Assembly: GCA_009602735.1 (NCBI GenBank)
Contig: WELA01013420.1
Coordinates: forward strand, 385,653 to 449,652
Length of the DNA stretch: 64,000 nt
Direction of reading: 5' to 3'
Source of the DNA: Mesotaenium endlicherianum
Lineage: Eukaryota; Streptophyta; Zygnematophyceae; Zygnematales; Mesotaeniaceae
Under the pieces are notes generated by a model. It saw nothing but the letters and a program-made list of their open reading frames with translations, did no database searches and was not told the origin of the DNA. A program made the position numbers and the translations under genes. Shown here piece after piece: positions 23,070 to 33,340 of this stretch; within the stretch, counting starts at the first letter, position 1; every line of letters starts with the position of its first letter.

Positions 23070-24784
23070 CTATTTCTTTTTCTTCACAAGCTCCTTCTTG
23101 AGCTTCACTCTCGAAGTGGTCAGTGTGGCACCCCCGCGCTCGTTACCTTTGCCTGCAATTCACACAAGCAAACGCTCTCATCAGCAGCATGGCCCAACTC
23201 GAGGTACAAAGTCCATTTAGCCAAGAGAGTGGATTTTTATTTCTCACCTGAAAAAGGCTTGTTGGATATCTGCAAAGGTTCCTCAACTTCTCCCTCCGCC
23301 CCCGCTTGCTGTGTAGTAGAGTGTACACCCGCACAAAAGATAAATGCAGGAGTGTTAATGAAGCTGTCAGCAAGTACACCTTCCATTAAAATTGGACCCG
23401 AATTACCATGCCAGGCCCAAGAGTAGATGGTACTTACAGGCTTCATAAAGGCCACGATCAACAATTCCATGGACGTCAATATTTCTGGCATGTCGTTGAC
23501 CTTTGCACCGTTTTTTATCAAGGTCTTCCAGGGTGTCGTATGAGTGATCAGATGCCCGGCCATCTCTTCCCTCTTTGCATCGGATAACTCGGTTTGGGCT
23601 TCGCCGAGGCCGTACTCTGGAAGCTTCAAGAGCGCATTGATCTTTGGGGTGATCAGCGCCCTGTTGTTCCTCCACTTAGTAGTCAACAACTGCAAGCTCG
23701 AAACAAACAAGATGCGGTGAGATGGATGAGATAGTAATAGGCTTAGGTGCATTCACATAAATGAATTGCTTGGAAGGATGGGTTCTCCATTAGTTTGAGA
23801 GGATGACACTCACGTCCTGGATCTCCTTGTGTAGTTGCGCTCCTATCGGATGCTGCTTGAACCACATAGCAAGGTCTGGAATGAGACGCTTCTTTCCCGC
23901 CGTCCAATCGTCCACTACCTTGGTTGTTCTCTTGTCTCTTAGTACCATCATCCTTTGGATGACCTCCACTGCCTGAAGATGTATAGCGTTTTTGTTGAGC
24001 TTGATGTCCACCCATGCACATGCGCTGGTCCGCTTCAGTTTGAATACTTTTGCACAGCTGTTCGCCTGCACAAATCAAAAGAAAATTAGGAATTCGTGAC
24101 CACTATTGTGGAAACTCAAATCTGACCTAACAGAGCAAAATTGAAACATTGCAGACTTACCAGATTGTTCTTCTTAGGCCCAAGAGGTGTCCTGGAAGGC
24201 CTCTTTGGGACCTCAGTTCCGTGGTTGACATCCTCTGCAATATTAAATATAGCGGTGCACATGTGCATCATTATCTTGTAATTCCTATCAGTTTTTGCAT
24301 TAATAACAGCGAATTCACCCGACATTGGAATTTCTTCATCGTCAGTAGCAACCTCATAATTTGCAACTATGTTCCTTAAGACGCCCAGCACGATGTCATT
24401 CTTGCTCTGCTCAGGCAGCGGCGATATCGACTCTGGTGTTCCCTCTGGTGTTCCCTCATCCTCCTCAGGAGTACTGCTAGTGGTAATGACCGGTTCGGGC
24501 CTCGTCGATGGCCCCACTGAGGTGCAAACAGTGTTGACCTTCAAGTCTTTGTGAAGAAAGTGAAGACTCTCGCCTAAGTTGATAGCTTGAACCAACATAT
24601 GCTGATCCTTAATGCTCATCTTGGGGTGACTTTTTCTCCTCTTCTTCACACTACCTTCCTCTTTCACTGGCCGCTGGTATCTGTTGCAGTATACCTCAAT
24701 TAGTGATCTAACTACCTTTATTCAAGCTCGTTTCTTTGCTTCCCGAGGAGGTTGCGTTCTCCTTATACTACCCCCACGATCCAT
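23070..24784 (-). CDS. Unrecognised five-exon host gene
   Basis: Five coding blocks on the minus strand join through canonical sites in compatible phase: about 24690-24161 (donor CTG|GTAAGT), 24065-23814 (acceptor TTTGTGCAG, donor GAC|GTGAGT), 23689-23438 (acceptor CTTGCAG, donor CCT|GTAAGT), 23308-23248 (acceptor ACACAG, donor TTCAG|GTGAGA) and 23152-23070 (acceptor ATTGCAG, stop TAG). The first block has a basic start (KKRRKSH) and an acidic/Ser/Thr linker (TPEEDEGTPEGTPES). The second and third are each exactly 84 codons and look helical. The C-terminus is Lys-rich. A nuclear DNA- or chromatin-associated protein is possible from composition only; no family was recognised. A start at 24784 (MDRGGSIRRTQ) is followed by an in-frame TGA before the first large block, so the true 5' end is unsettled. 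Confidence 0.65.
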
Positions 24785-25588
24785 TGTCCTCCACCCGGGT
24801 TCATAAGTCCCCAATCATCCCTGACACGCTCTACATTTTGGCCAAAATTATGGAGGGAGAATTTTGAGATGGCGAACTTCAGAGGCAATGTTCAACTTTC
24901 AAAACCTAATTTGTTACGTATTTGGTGCAGTGACTTGTAGGCGCAAACACTAGTGGCACTTGGAAGGTGATTTGATTCCAAATTAAGTGAAGTAAAACTA
25001 CAAATAAAATTGGCCAACGACTGGCTGTGACGCGCCAAAATATTGCATCATTTGGCGATTATGTTTATGCCAATTACGATATTTTGTTGTCATTCTCTTC
25101 CGCGACGTAGGGCGTGCGCCCGACCCAATAATCAGGTCAGTCGAAGTCTGGAGGTACACCGAGTCCATATTTTGCTCGCGCTTGGTTGGTTGTTGCACAG
25201 AGGTCGGACGTGGTTAAACACCTTCTTGTCACTTTCAACATCATATGTGACGTCCGATTACGTCCGATCGTCAAACCTGACCTCCTGTAACCCGGAAACA
25301 GGGTACGTGGCCAATGTGGACGACCGTGGACTGTGGCACACCTTCAACCTCGTCCTTCGATACCCTCCCGAGCAAAAATGCACATGCAGAGCCATGCAGA
25401 GCCACGGCTTCATGCTAGTGGCTCATGTGATAATTCGTACAAGAGGCGCATCTTCAGTGCTCAATTTTTGTCCAATAGCGTCCATTTTCGACGTGACGTC
25501 AACTCAAAAAAGCTAAACGATCACACGTGTCTCGAGCAAACCTCGAAGGAAACCAGCGAATGTGATTCAAGAGCACTGCATCCCTCAC
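24785..25588 (-). promoter_or_regulatory. Upstream region of the five-exon gene, E2F-like sites
   Basis: No coding sequence was recognised. Two E2F-like motifs lie close together: TTTTGGCGCG on the minus strand (plus positions 25031-25040) and TTTGGCGATT on the plus strand (25051-25060). Because the gene to the left reads leftward, these lie about 250 bp upstream of its candidate ATG. Assignment is by motif only. Confidence 0.25.
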
Positions 25589-25960
25589 CACCCACTTGTA
25601 GAGGCGCTGTGCCCCCAAGAACGCCGTCTTATGCGGATCCTCCTCGGCAATGGGAATGTGGTTGAAGCCCTGGCGCAGGTCTAGCACTGAGAACCAAGTG
25701 CAAGTGCCAATGTCATCAAAGATCTTGTCTGGCGTCGGCATAGGATACCTGTCCTGCTCAGTGACCTCGTTCAGCCGACGATAGTCACCGCACATCCTCT
25801 TCTCGGACCAGTTGCCCAAGGCATCCTTTTTGGCTGGCATGACCGTGGGCGCGGCGTAGCGAGGCGAAGACTCCCTGATGAGCCGACTGTCCTCCAGCTT
25901 GCCTGTCTGTGCGCGGATCAGACCATCCTCGAAGTGACTGTAACGATATTTCTTGAGGAA
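25589..25960 (-). pseudogene. Reverse transcriptase N-terminal part of the methyltransferase element
   Basis: Contains YAAPTVMPAKKD, KRMCGDYRRLNE, RYPMPTPDKI and FSVLDLRQGFNHIPIAEED, the first motifs of Ty3-type reverse transcriptase. The catalytic aspartate-pair region and everything after it are not present in the window. Its downstream position relative to the methyltransferase fixes the domain order. Confidence 0.88.
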
Positions 25961-26589
25961 GATAGGCTCCTTGGACGTGAGAGGGATCCGCATGGGATCC
26001 CCCTTGTAGCGCCCGAGGTCGTGCATTCCGCTGGCAAAGCTGACGCTGCGTCTCCCATGCAGCAGTATCGTCAACTGTGCCGCCTGGGCGTCAGTGAGAG
26101 TCCCCCCCAGCTTCCATGTAGGCGCAGCTGGTGAGGGCTCTTGCCTTGCAGCCGGCTCCTCCTGCCCTGCTGCTGGCGTATGCTGTGGCGCTGCAGGTGT
26201 CACCTGCCCTGCAGCTATCTGTGCGCGGCCTGCGATGGGTGCCTCCTCCTTGGCAATTGCTTCCAGCTGCACTGCACCGCCTGTCTGAGGTCGCGAGCTA
26301 GGAAAAAGAAATGGCAACCGGAACTCTCTGGGTTGCTGTGAGGCCTCCTCTCTCCTGCGCCCCCCCCCCAACGAACCAGAATTGTCACGGGCCAGCGGCG
26401 AGGACCGATGGTGTGCGCGAGCCTGCGGGGCAGGCCCCTCGCGCTAAGAATGCCACGCGGTGCCGGGCGGAGCCTGGCCGTCATCGTCAGGGGAGTCCTT
26501 GTCCATGGAGTCAGCAGGCCGAGGCAGCTTTGGGTGGCGTGCTTTCGCGTAAAGAGGTGCCGAGACCTGTGTCAGAAGTAGGAGCCATG

Positions 26590-28169
26590 TGAGCACGTGG
26601 GCGTCAATCGCCTGTCCCAGGAGGCGAATGCGGTTCACCTCTGTGAGACCGTCCAGCTCCGAAAGGTGCGACGGGAAGCCCATGGCGCGTTCCATCTCCT
26701 TTGGGCGGGGCCTGTCAAACATGCCAGTCTCCAGGTCAATGACCATCCCGCGTTGAGTGCCCACAAAGGCATCGCTGTCGTAGCGGCTGACAAAGGTGGG
26801 GAGCGCTCGAGTAACCTCGTGAAGGACCTCTCACTGCGCCTGTGAGGGATGTGGCAGCACCGTCACCCGCTGCGCCAGCCGAGGGGCATCGAGGATGGAG
26901 TCAACGTTGCGTGTGTGGCGCGGATGGGCGGCGGCTAAGGCCTCGAGCGTGCCTGGCGTCGCCAGGTTGGTGAAGTAGGCGCGGACGCGATGCGTGAACG
27001 AGCCAATCTGGGCAGGGTCGATGACGGCCTCACAATTGACGTAGCTGCTGCAGAGGGCAAAGTCGGCACTTACGTCGGGCCTGTGGTCGTGGCGTGCGGC
27101 CACGTTCTCCAGGACCCATGCAAGACTTGTGCAGAGGCTGACGATCCTCCACCATGTTGAGGACGCGGAGCAGGTGCCAAAAGAGGGGCGTGCGTGGGTC
27201 ACTGAGTGCTCTGCCACGCCCAGCTCTGGAAAATCCTTGGCACTCCCAACCTGCGATGATGAGATCGATGGGCCCAAGGCGAGTGACATGTTGGACGGTG
27301 ATGTCGCGGATGTCCATGGGCCAGTCTGTCTGTGCGCGGCGGAAGGCGTGCGCAGGAAGGAGGTCTGGGAACCGCTCGTGGCACAGAGCCATCTGCCGAC
27401 GGGCCACTTGCTGAGCCTCGAGATCGGGGTCCACATAGACGTAGCGGCGTACGGGAATGCCGGCCTGCAAGGTTGCTAGCAGCCCTGTGGCAATTCCGGC
27501 GAAGAGCTTAACAAGCAAAATGCCGCCGGGCCGCTCGTCGAGCAGATTGGCACAGATGGGTGTCGGCAACGGGCGGCACCCCATGGCAGGATTGCCGGGC
27601 TGCGCGGGAGGAAAATAGGTGCGCTCGGCACTGTGCTGATGTGGCGCCATGCGGAGTGCAGCCACGGCGCACTCGACGTAGTTGCGCGTGAGACCTGGAA
27701 TGCGGTCCGCAATGGGCAGGGGGTGCCCCTCCCGAGCGTGGGCCTGACAGGAGCGCCACCTCATGCGGGCGTCCTGCAAGGCCTCCGTCAGCACAGCGCG
27801 GGCCTGACGTCGCGCCATGCAAACGCACAGCTCCTGCCATCGGTTACGTTGAGCGAGGTCGTCCTGGTGCGAGGCTGCATGTGCCAACTGGTCCAAAACG
27901 GGCCGTTGAGGCAGATAGGGATGCGGATCAAAGTAGGCACGCTGGCGCTCACGCATGGCCTCAGCGGGGACTGTACAGACAGATCGGTCGGGGCTGTCAA
28001 CCACCTGCCGTGGCCGGACGAGCTGGCGCGGGGCCAGCTGGATTCGTGGGCGAGACGGCCCTCGTGGAGCTAGCTCGACGCGGGGATGCCGGAGATGCGG
28101 CATGAGCTCTGCTCGTGTGGTTGCTGTGAACGGGTGGCGAGGGAGCGGCCTGCCACTTGTGCGCGCCAC
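26590..28169 (-). pseudogene. DNMT3-like cytosine-C5 DNA methyltransferase inside the retroelement
   Basis: Motif I is LFAGIATGLLATLQAG (SAM binding, near 27500). A VYVDPD segment follows. Motif IV is AGWECQGFS with the catalytic Cys near 27240, carrying Glu where most enzymes have Pro, then RTPLFWHLLRVLN. Motif VI is LENVAA near 27110. Motif VIII-like HRVRAYFTN lies near 26980. A GFP..D..R.RLLGQAIDAHV block near 26610 fits motifs IX-X. The LF..LLRVL run after motif IV and the ID..Q...HR.R.YF.N run resemble DNMT3/DRM enzymes more than DNMT1 or DNMT2. The ~200 residues before motif I are Arg/Pro-rich and unrecognised. The role would be methylating cytosine, perhaps in the element's own cDNA. 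It is broken, about one or two breaks. Confidence 0.82.
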
Positions 28170-29599
28170 CTTCTGAGGAGGCGATCTTGAGGGGCCGTCA
28201 CCTGCGATGTGGCTGCGTGGGACGCCAGCGCGTCAAGCCGCAGGGTTGAGGTACAGGGCATAACGCGCCTGTGAGGAGGAATGCGTGTCGTCGCAGTCAG
28301 GGAGTGGACAAAAAGGTGGCGTGCCTCCTCGCTTGCGAGTTTTGTCGTACGGGGGCGTGCGCTCCCTGTCATTGTACGGCGGGGATGGAGCGGGCCCGCG
28401 GCTCGCGAAGAGGAGTGACCTCTCGCGCCTCACGCAAGGGCGTGAGTGATCGAGAGCAGCTTGTCTCACAGAGAGGAGTGGTCTCCCGAGCGGGCCCAAT
28501 GGTCGGCCTGGTGCGGTGTGCGTATCGCAGGGGCGGATGGCCGCAGGTAGCCGGGCCTACGCGAGGCAGATCGCGGATGCTGCTCCGAGGCTGCAGCTGA
28601 CGCACGGGAGGCGAGGTAGTGCTGAAAGAAGCAGCTGCCGCGCGGGCGAAGGCGAACAAGTGCCTGACGCGGCACTCGTTGCTCGTGGTCATGGGACACG
28701 GGACGGCTGGGTCCAGCTGCGGCGGCACGAGCCCAGCTGGACCGAGCCGCGGCCTCCTGCGGCAGGTCGCTGAAGCCGGGCGGGCCTGTAGGCCTGCGCC
28801 GAACGTGCGTCGTGGGCGTAGGTGGCCGAAGCTCCTCCGATGGCTGCGCAAGGTACTCCTCCGCAGACTCCTTGAGAAGCTGCTCCCAATGCTCCTCCTT
28901 CTCCTCGTTGCTGCCGAGGGGTACGTCGTCGGACTCGCCAGGATAGGCGGCCTACCGCATGGCCTCCTCCTCTGATGCCGTGATGCGAGGCCAGGAGTCG
29001 CCAGTCTGGTGCGATGCGCGTTGGGCTGGCGGCTGAGAGTCCATACTATACTGGATGGCCACGCCAACGGGTACGTCCTGGCGTACGCTGACGTCTGTCC
29101 TCGCTGAAGGCCCACTGCGAGACGCCGAGGCCATGGCAGCGGTGGGGGCAATCGCCGCTGAGTCACGAGTAAGGACTGCGGCAGCGACGTCGGTACGGGC
29201 AAGGACAAGAGCCTTGGTGACATCCTCCGCCATTTGCCGCATTCTGGCGCGATGCGCTGCGCAGACGCGTATCTGCTCCCTGGCCTGGGCTGCCAGGACA
29301 TCTGCCTGCTCCTGTGGCGTGAGGTGGAGCTCTGTGCTAGGCAGGTCTAGCTCCTCATCCTGCGGCTCAAGCAGGTCCTCTCCCACAGAGATCTCCTCGT
29401 CCTTGGGCCCTCCCTTATTGGTCTGGACCATTGGCCGGCCGTCGCCCAGCCCCATGAAGCCGTAGAGAGCAGACACCGCTGGGCGGCGATCAACGATGTT
29501 TAGGGGCAAGGACCCCGTGCGCGTCCCTCCTGACTGCCAGTCAGGTCAATAAAAGACCCGCTCCGCCCAGCTGTTGACCACGGCGCCGATGGGAAAGAG

Positions 29600-29930
29600 C
29601 ACGTCCTGCGCAAGTAGTACGTCGAAGGACTCTGAAGAGTGACAAGCGCGTGCCGATGGATGGTTGTCTCGTCTGCAGTGCTCGGGCCGAGAGTGAACCG
29701 CAGTGCCAGCCTTGTGCGACCTGTGACAAACTCGGAGGTGCCGGCCGCGGTGTTAATGCGCGTCGGCGAGTCCTCCAAGTCGGCCGACGAGAGCCCCAGC
29801 CGACAGAAGTAACGCAGGCTGATGAGGACCGGCTGCGCGCCCGTGTCGAACATGATGCGCTGCGATGCCTGGGTGTTGACGAGCACGATTCCCTGCAAAT
29901 TATCCAAAAACGCGACGTTAGGAGTGCTGA
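29600..29930 (-). pseudogene. Aspartic protease of the methyltransferase element
   Basis: The motif RIMFDTGAQPVLIS (the Asp-Thr-Gly active site near 29845) is preceded by NLQGIVLVNTQASQ and followed by a beta-rich stretch with ALRFTLGP. This is the retropepsin-like pattern of Ty3 elements. It lies between Gag and the methyltransferase. Confidence 0.8.
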
Positions 29931-30394
29931 TCATCTTGCGCTCATGCGCAGGGCGCGCTGGTGCGGATCGCACCGCAGCTGCGGCATCGGCTGTAAGCCT
30001 GCCAATGGCAACGCGCACAGTGTCTGCGCGTGATCGGAGCAGCAACTGAGCGGCCTGCCTTGTCGCCTCTATGGAAACTTTGAGCTCCACAAAGGAGACC
30101 GCCGGCATGCTGTGCAGCGCCAGCGAGATGGCTTCAGCGCTGAGCTGCACCGTCGACATCGGCGAGGCGAGCGCGCGTGATGGGGGCTGCGCTGGGGCTG
30201 CTGGCGTCTCCAGCACGCAAAACGAACGGGGCAAGCGCGGCGCCTCCTGCGTTCGTCGTCCTTGGTCTGGCCCGTTGCACTTCTGCAGCGCTGCTGGCCG
30301 GCCGGCTGGTGCCACGTACATGTGCTCGCGGCTTGCGCAACTGATTGCAAGGCGGCTGCCGAGAGGCTGCGTGCGTGCGCAGCAGGCCAAAATG

Positions 30395-31270
30395 GCAGCT
30401 GCTGGCACAGCCGCAGGGCCTGCCGTGCAGCCTGGTGCGCGGTCTGCCGCAAGGCCTGCCACGCCGCCTGCCGCAAAGCCTGTCGCAAGGCTTGCCGCAA
30501 AGCTTGCCGCGCAGCCTGCCGCAGAGCCTGCCGCAGAGCCTCCCCCAAGGCCTGTCGTGGCGGCTGACGCCGTCGTGGCAGCTGGCGCGTGTGCGGACGC
30601 AAGCACACTCGGATACGCCGGCGTAAGCACTGCAGGCGCAAGCGCATGCGTAGCAGCCGGAAGCGCAGCGGCCGTCGAGTGCGCAGCTGCAGGAACGGCT
30701 ACAGCTGCTGGCGAGCACGCGGCTGTCGGGAGGCTGCCACGTGGCGCCTCCTGATGGCTTCAAGAGCCGAGGGGTCGCGTCGTCAGACCGGCGTCGGCTT
30801 CGGTCTCGGCTCCCCCGTGCAAAGCTCGTGGCGCCCTTCCCCTGGTGCGTTTGATCGCTGGAGCCCTCGCAACGCGAAATGCGCAGTCGCCGGGGTTTTG
30901 TGTGCAGCCAGGGTTTAAGCCCTGGCTGTGCGCAGCCGCGTAGGCACCGTCGGGACCCCGCACGGCAATCTGGCCGCACAGTGCCGTCGGAATAGCCCCC
31001 CCCTAATTGATGATGGCGATTGCGGCCGCCAGATCTACGTTGGCTGGCCCGGGCTGTGCGCGCGTGCCAAGTGGCGGCACGTGTGAGCCAGGGGTAAAAT
31101 CCTGGCTGCACGCAGCTGCGGGCGCGTCGTCGGCGCCCTGTCTGGGGATCCGGCCGCACAGCGCAGTTGGGGTTGCCCCCCACTGTCTGGAGATGGCGGT
31201 CGCAGCCGCTGTCTTTGCGCTGATCGTGCCGGGCTGCGTGCGCGCGCCACGTGGCAGCACCTGTGCGCAG
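30395..31270 (-). repeat. Tandem repeats in the linker of the methyltransferase element
   Basis: Two kinds are present. Around 30395-30570 a 12-15 bp GCCTGCCGCA(A/G)-type unit is repeated many times, encoding Ala-rich sequence. Around 30895-31270 a unit of about 183-190 bp occurs twice; each begins near (A/T)CCTGGCTG(T/C)(G/A)CGCAGC and includes CTGGCCGCACAG- or CCGGCCGCACAG-like and GGCGATTGCGGCCGC- or GGCGGTCGCAGCCGC-like parts. Both lie between the zinc knuckles and protease. Confidence 0.7.
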
Positions 31271-32199
31271 CTGCCGTGCGCAGCTGCGGCTGCTGCTGCG
31301 GAGCTGTCGTGGCGTCGCCAGCTGCGCAGCGGGCCTGGCAGCGNGCGGGCACGCTGCTGTCGGCTGGAGCGGCCCCACCTGTCGTGACGGCAACAAGTGG
31401 CGGCCTCTGCTGGGACCTGCTGTCTGCAGCAGCCAGCAGGGGGCGGCTGTTCCGGCCTGTGCGCAGATATGCGCACGATCGTGCCGCGCGTACAGCAAGG
31501 GACGTGGCAGCTTTGCTAGCGGCAACCGTGCGCGCCGTCCGGTGAGCTCGTGCCCGCGTGCTAGCTGTCACTGCGCGGGCCGAGGTGAAGCCTGCTGGCG
31601 ACGTCAGGGCAGCGCAGGCCAGGGGCTCTGTCGGAGCCTGGGCTGGCGTGCGTGCGGTCTTGTCTGCGGGCGTGCCTACGCCAGGGGATGGCGCGGCCGC
31701 GCAGGCTTGTAGCCTGCCGTCTGGCAGCCTGTCAGAGCCTGTGCTGTTGCTGCTGACAGGTGTCAGCGTGGTGTGCGTAGGGTTGGCAGGGTCGTCTAAG
31801 CGGGCGCCTGCAGCTCCGGTGGCAGACGCTACGTTGTTGCGCGGACGTGCGCGGGGCTGCGGGGCTGCCGCGGAGCCGAGTGTCGGCGTCTAAGTTTGTA
31901 GAGGGTCGGAGCCACGCGTGTGCGCTGGGGCTGTGCGGGCGCCAGCTGTCAGAGCTGTGGCGTAGGACGGTGGATACTGTGCAAAGAGCGCTCCGCACGC
32001 GTTGTAGTTGTCCGCGTCGAAGAGGCCACGGAATCTTGCGATCTCCGCATTGGCCTCCACGAGGGCGTCACTGACGTCGTCGAAGCTGCAGTAGTCGGCT
32101 CCGAGAGTCAGCGCGGCGTCCGTCGTGGCCGTAGCTGCCGTCATCGCAGGGTGTCCACCTGTGCAAGGGTTGCGCCCGCATCGCTGTCCTGCTGCAGGC

Positions 32200-32390
32200 A
32201 AAGGACCGTCACGAGCGCACCCGTTCTCGACGTCGCGCTTCTTCTGCAGACAAACAATCTGCAGGTGGCCGGCCTTGCCATCGTAGGTGCAATTGCCGGG
32301 CTTGCCTTTCTGCGCAAGCGTGCAGTTCTGGCGTGAGTGGCCCATCTTTCCGCAAGACCAGCAGGAGTCACTCGTCGTGGCGGCCATGGA
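32200..32390 (-). pseudogene. Nucleocapsid zinc knuckles of the methyltransferase element
   Basis: CWSCGKMGHSRQNC is a clear CX2CX4HX4C knuckle. About 20 residues later CTYDGKAGHLQIVC forms a second, degenerate one. Such knuckles bind genomic RNA and mark the end of Gag. Confidence 0.85.
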
Positions 32391-32444
32391 AATGCGGCCA
32401 TGCGTAGCTTCGCGCTGCTGCGTCTGCTGGGGCAGCTGAGAGCG

Positions 32445-33332
32445 CTAAGGCTGCTGCTGCTGCTGAGGCTGGCGGGCAGGCGTCGTGCGCATCGTGGAAG
32501 ATGGTAGCACCGAGGCCTCTTGGCGCGCGCCCGTAGATGCGAGGCCCACACAATCGCTAATGTTGCTCCGTGCGGCGGCCAGGCTCTGTTTCTCAACGGA
32601 GTGGTAGGCCTGCTCCAGCGAATACTCTGAACCGTGGCGATCGATGAGGGGGACGACAGCCCTCTCCCTCAGACGCGGCTCGACAGCGCGTAAGAAGATC
32701 TCCGCGGCCTCCAGGTCGGTGACAGTGCCGACGTCGCGGCGTAGGTGCACCAAGCGGCGGTACATCATGCGGATCGTCTCGTTCTTGCGTCGGAAGAAGT
32801 GGTTCAGCTCGTACACCTTTTCTTCAGTTGCAGCTTGGAACTCTGTCTTCTAGATATTCCAGAAGGCTTGCTCTGGGTCGGCTAGCAGGGTTGCCACTGG
32901 TGGGTCACCAACAAGCTCGGTGCGTGTCCGGAGCTCGGCTTCCTTCTCGCGAAAGGTGTCGCGGGCCTCGTGAGAGAGGTAGCGCATAAGCGTGTCGAAG
33001 ACGTCACGCTTCGTCAGCGTGGGCGTCTTGAGCCTTGCTGGATGGAAGTCAACCTGAAACTCCGAGATGGTATCTTCCAGATCACAGGTGCCTGGCGTGC
33101 CGCTGAAGCGATAGGCGGACCTGTCAGTCTTGACCTTTTGGTCACCTGCTATAGGGTACCAGGAATCGTAGTGAGCCCACTGGGACGGTGGCTCAGAAGC
33201 AATTGCCGTGCACTGGAGCGCAAATTGCTCCTCTTTAGAGAGTTTAGTGATGGTGCGGAGATATGAGTCCGAGTCTCCTTCCCTAACCCCTTCGTAGTAT
33301 GGCTGATAAGAACGCCCACTACGGGTAGGCAT
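32445..33332 (-). pseudogene. gag: Gag capsid-like region of the methyltransferase element
   Basis: Begins MPTRSGRSY. It contains a retrotransposon-gag-like arrangement: an FQVDFHPARL segment, LMRYLSHEARDTFREKEAEL, then a block with NHFFRRKNETIRMMYRRLVHL and EIFLRAVEPRLRERA. This matches the helical capsid fold region of Ty3-type Gag. Assignment is from pattern and from the zinc knuckles downstream. It is broken. Confidence 0.7.
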
Positions 33333-33340
33333 ACGCTGAA

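Larger units (their letters stand above)
25589..33340 (-). mobile_element. LTR retroelement carrying a cytosine DNA methyltransferase (Ty3-like), broken
   Basis: Minus-strand order: Gag capsid-like region (about 33332-32445), two zinc knuckles (about 32390-32220), a GC- and repeat-rich linker (about 31900-30100), aspartic protease (about 29930-29600), a further spacer, a DNMT3-like cytosine-C5 methyltransferase (about 27560-26590), and the first part of reverse transcriptase (about 25960-25589). Similarity to reverse transcriptase stops at about 25589, so the rest of pol and the 3' LTR are missing. A 5' LTR was not identified to the right. It is a fossil with several breaks. It is far richer in G+C and CpG than the neighbouring DNA. 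Methyltransferase-bearing LTR retrotransposons are known from charophytes and dinoflagellates, which supports reading this as one element rather than a chance juxtaposition. Confidence 0.85.

Noticed and set aside
26831-32400. Many long open frames on both strands in the GC-rich block (for example 28369-29301 and 30134-31525)
   Set aside because: High GC lowers stop frequency. These frames are Arg/Ala/Pro-rich, overlap the retroelement domains and show no domain of their own.
25600-33000. GC-rich block considered as bacterial contamination or a restriction-modification locus
   Set aside because: The methyltransferase is flanked on the same strand by Gag zinc knuckles, a retropepsin and Ty3-type reverse transcriptase, and no restriction-enzyme-like gene or bacterial operon signals are present.
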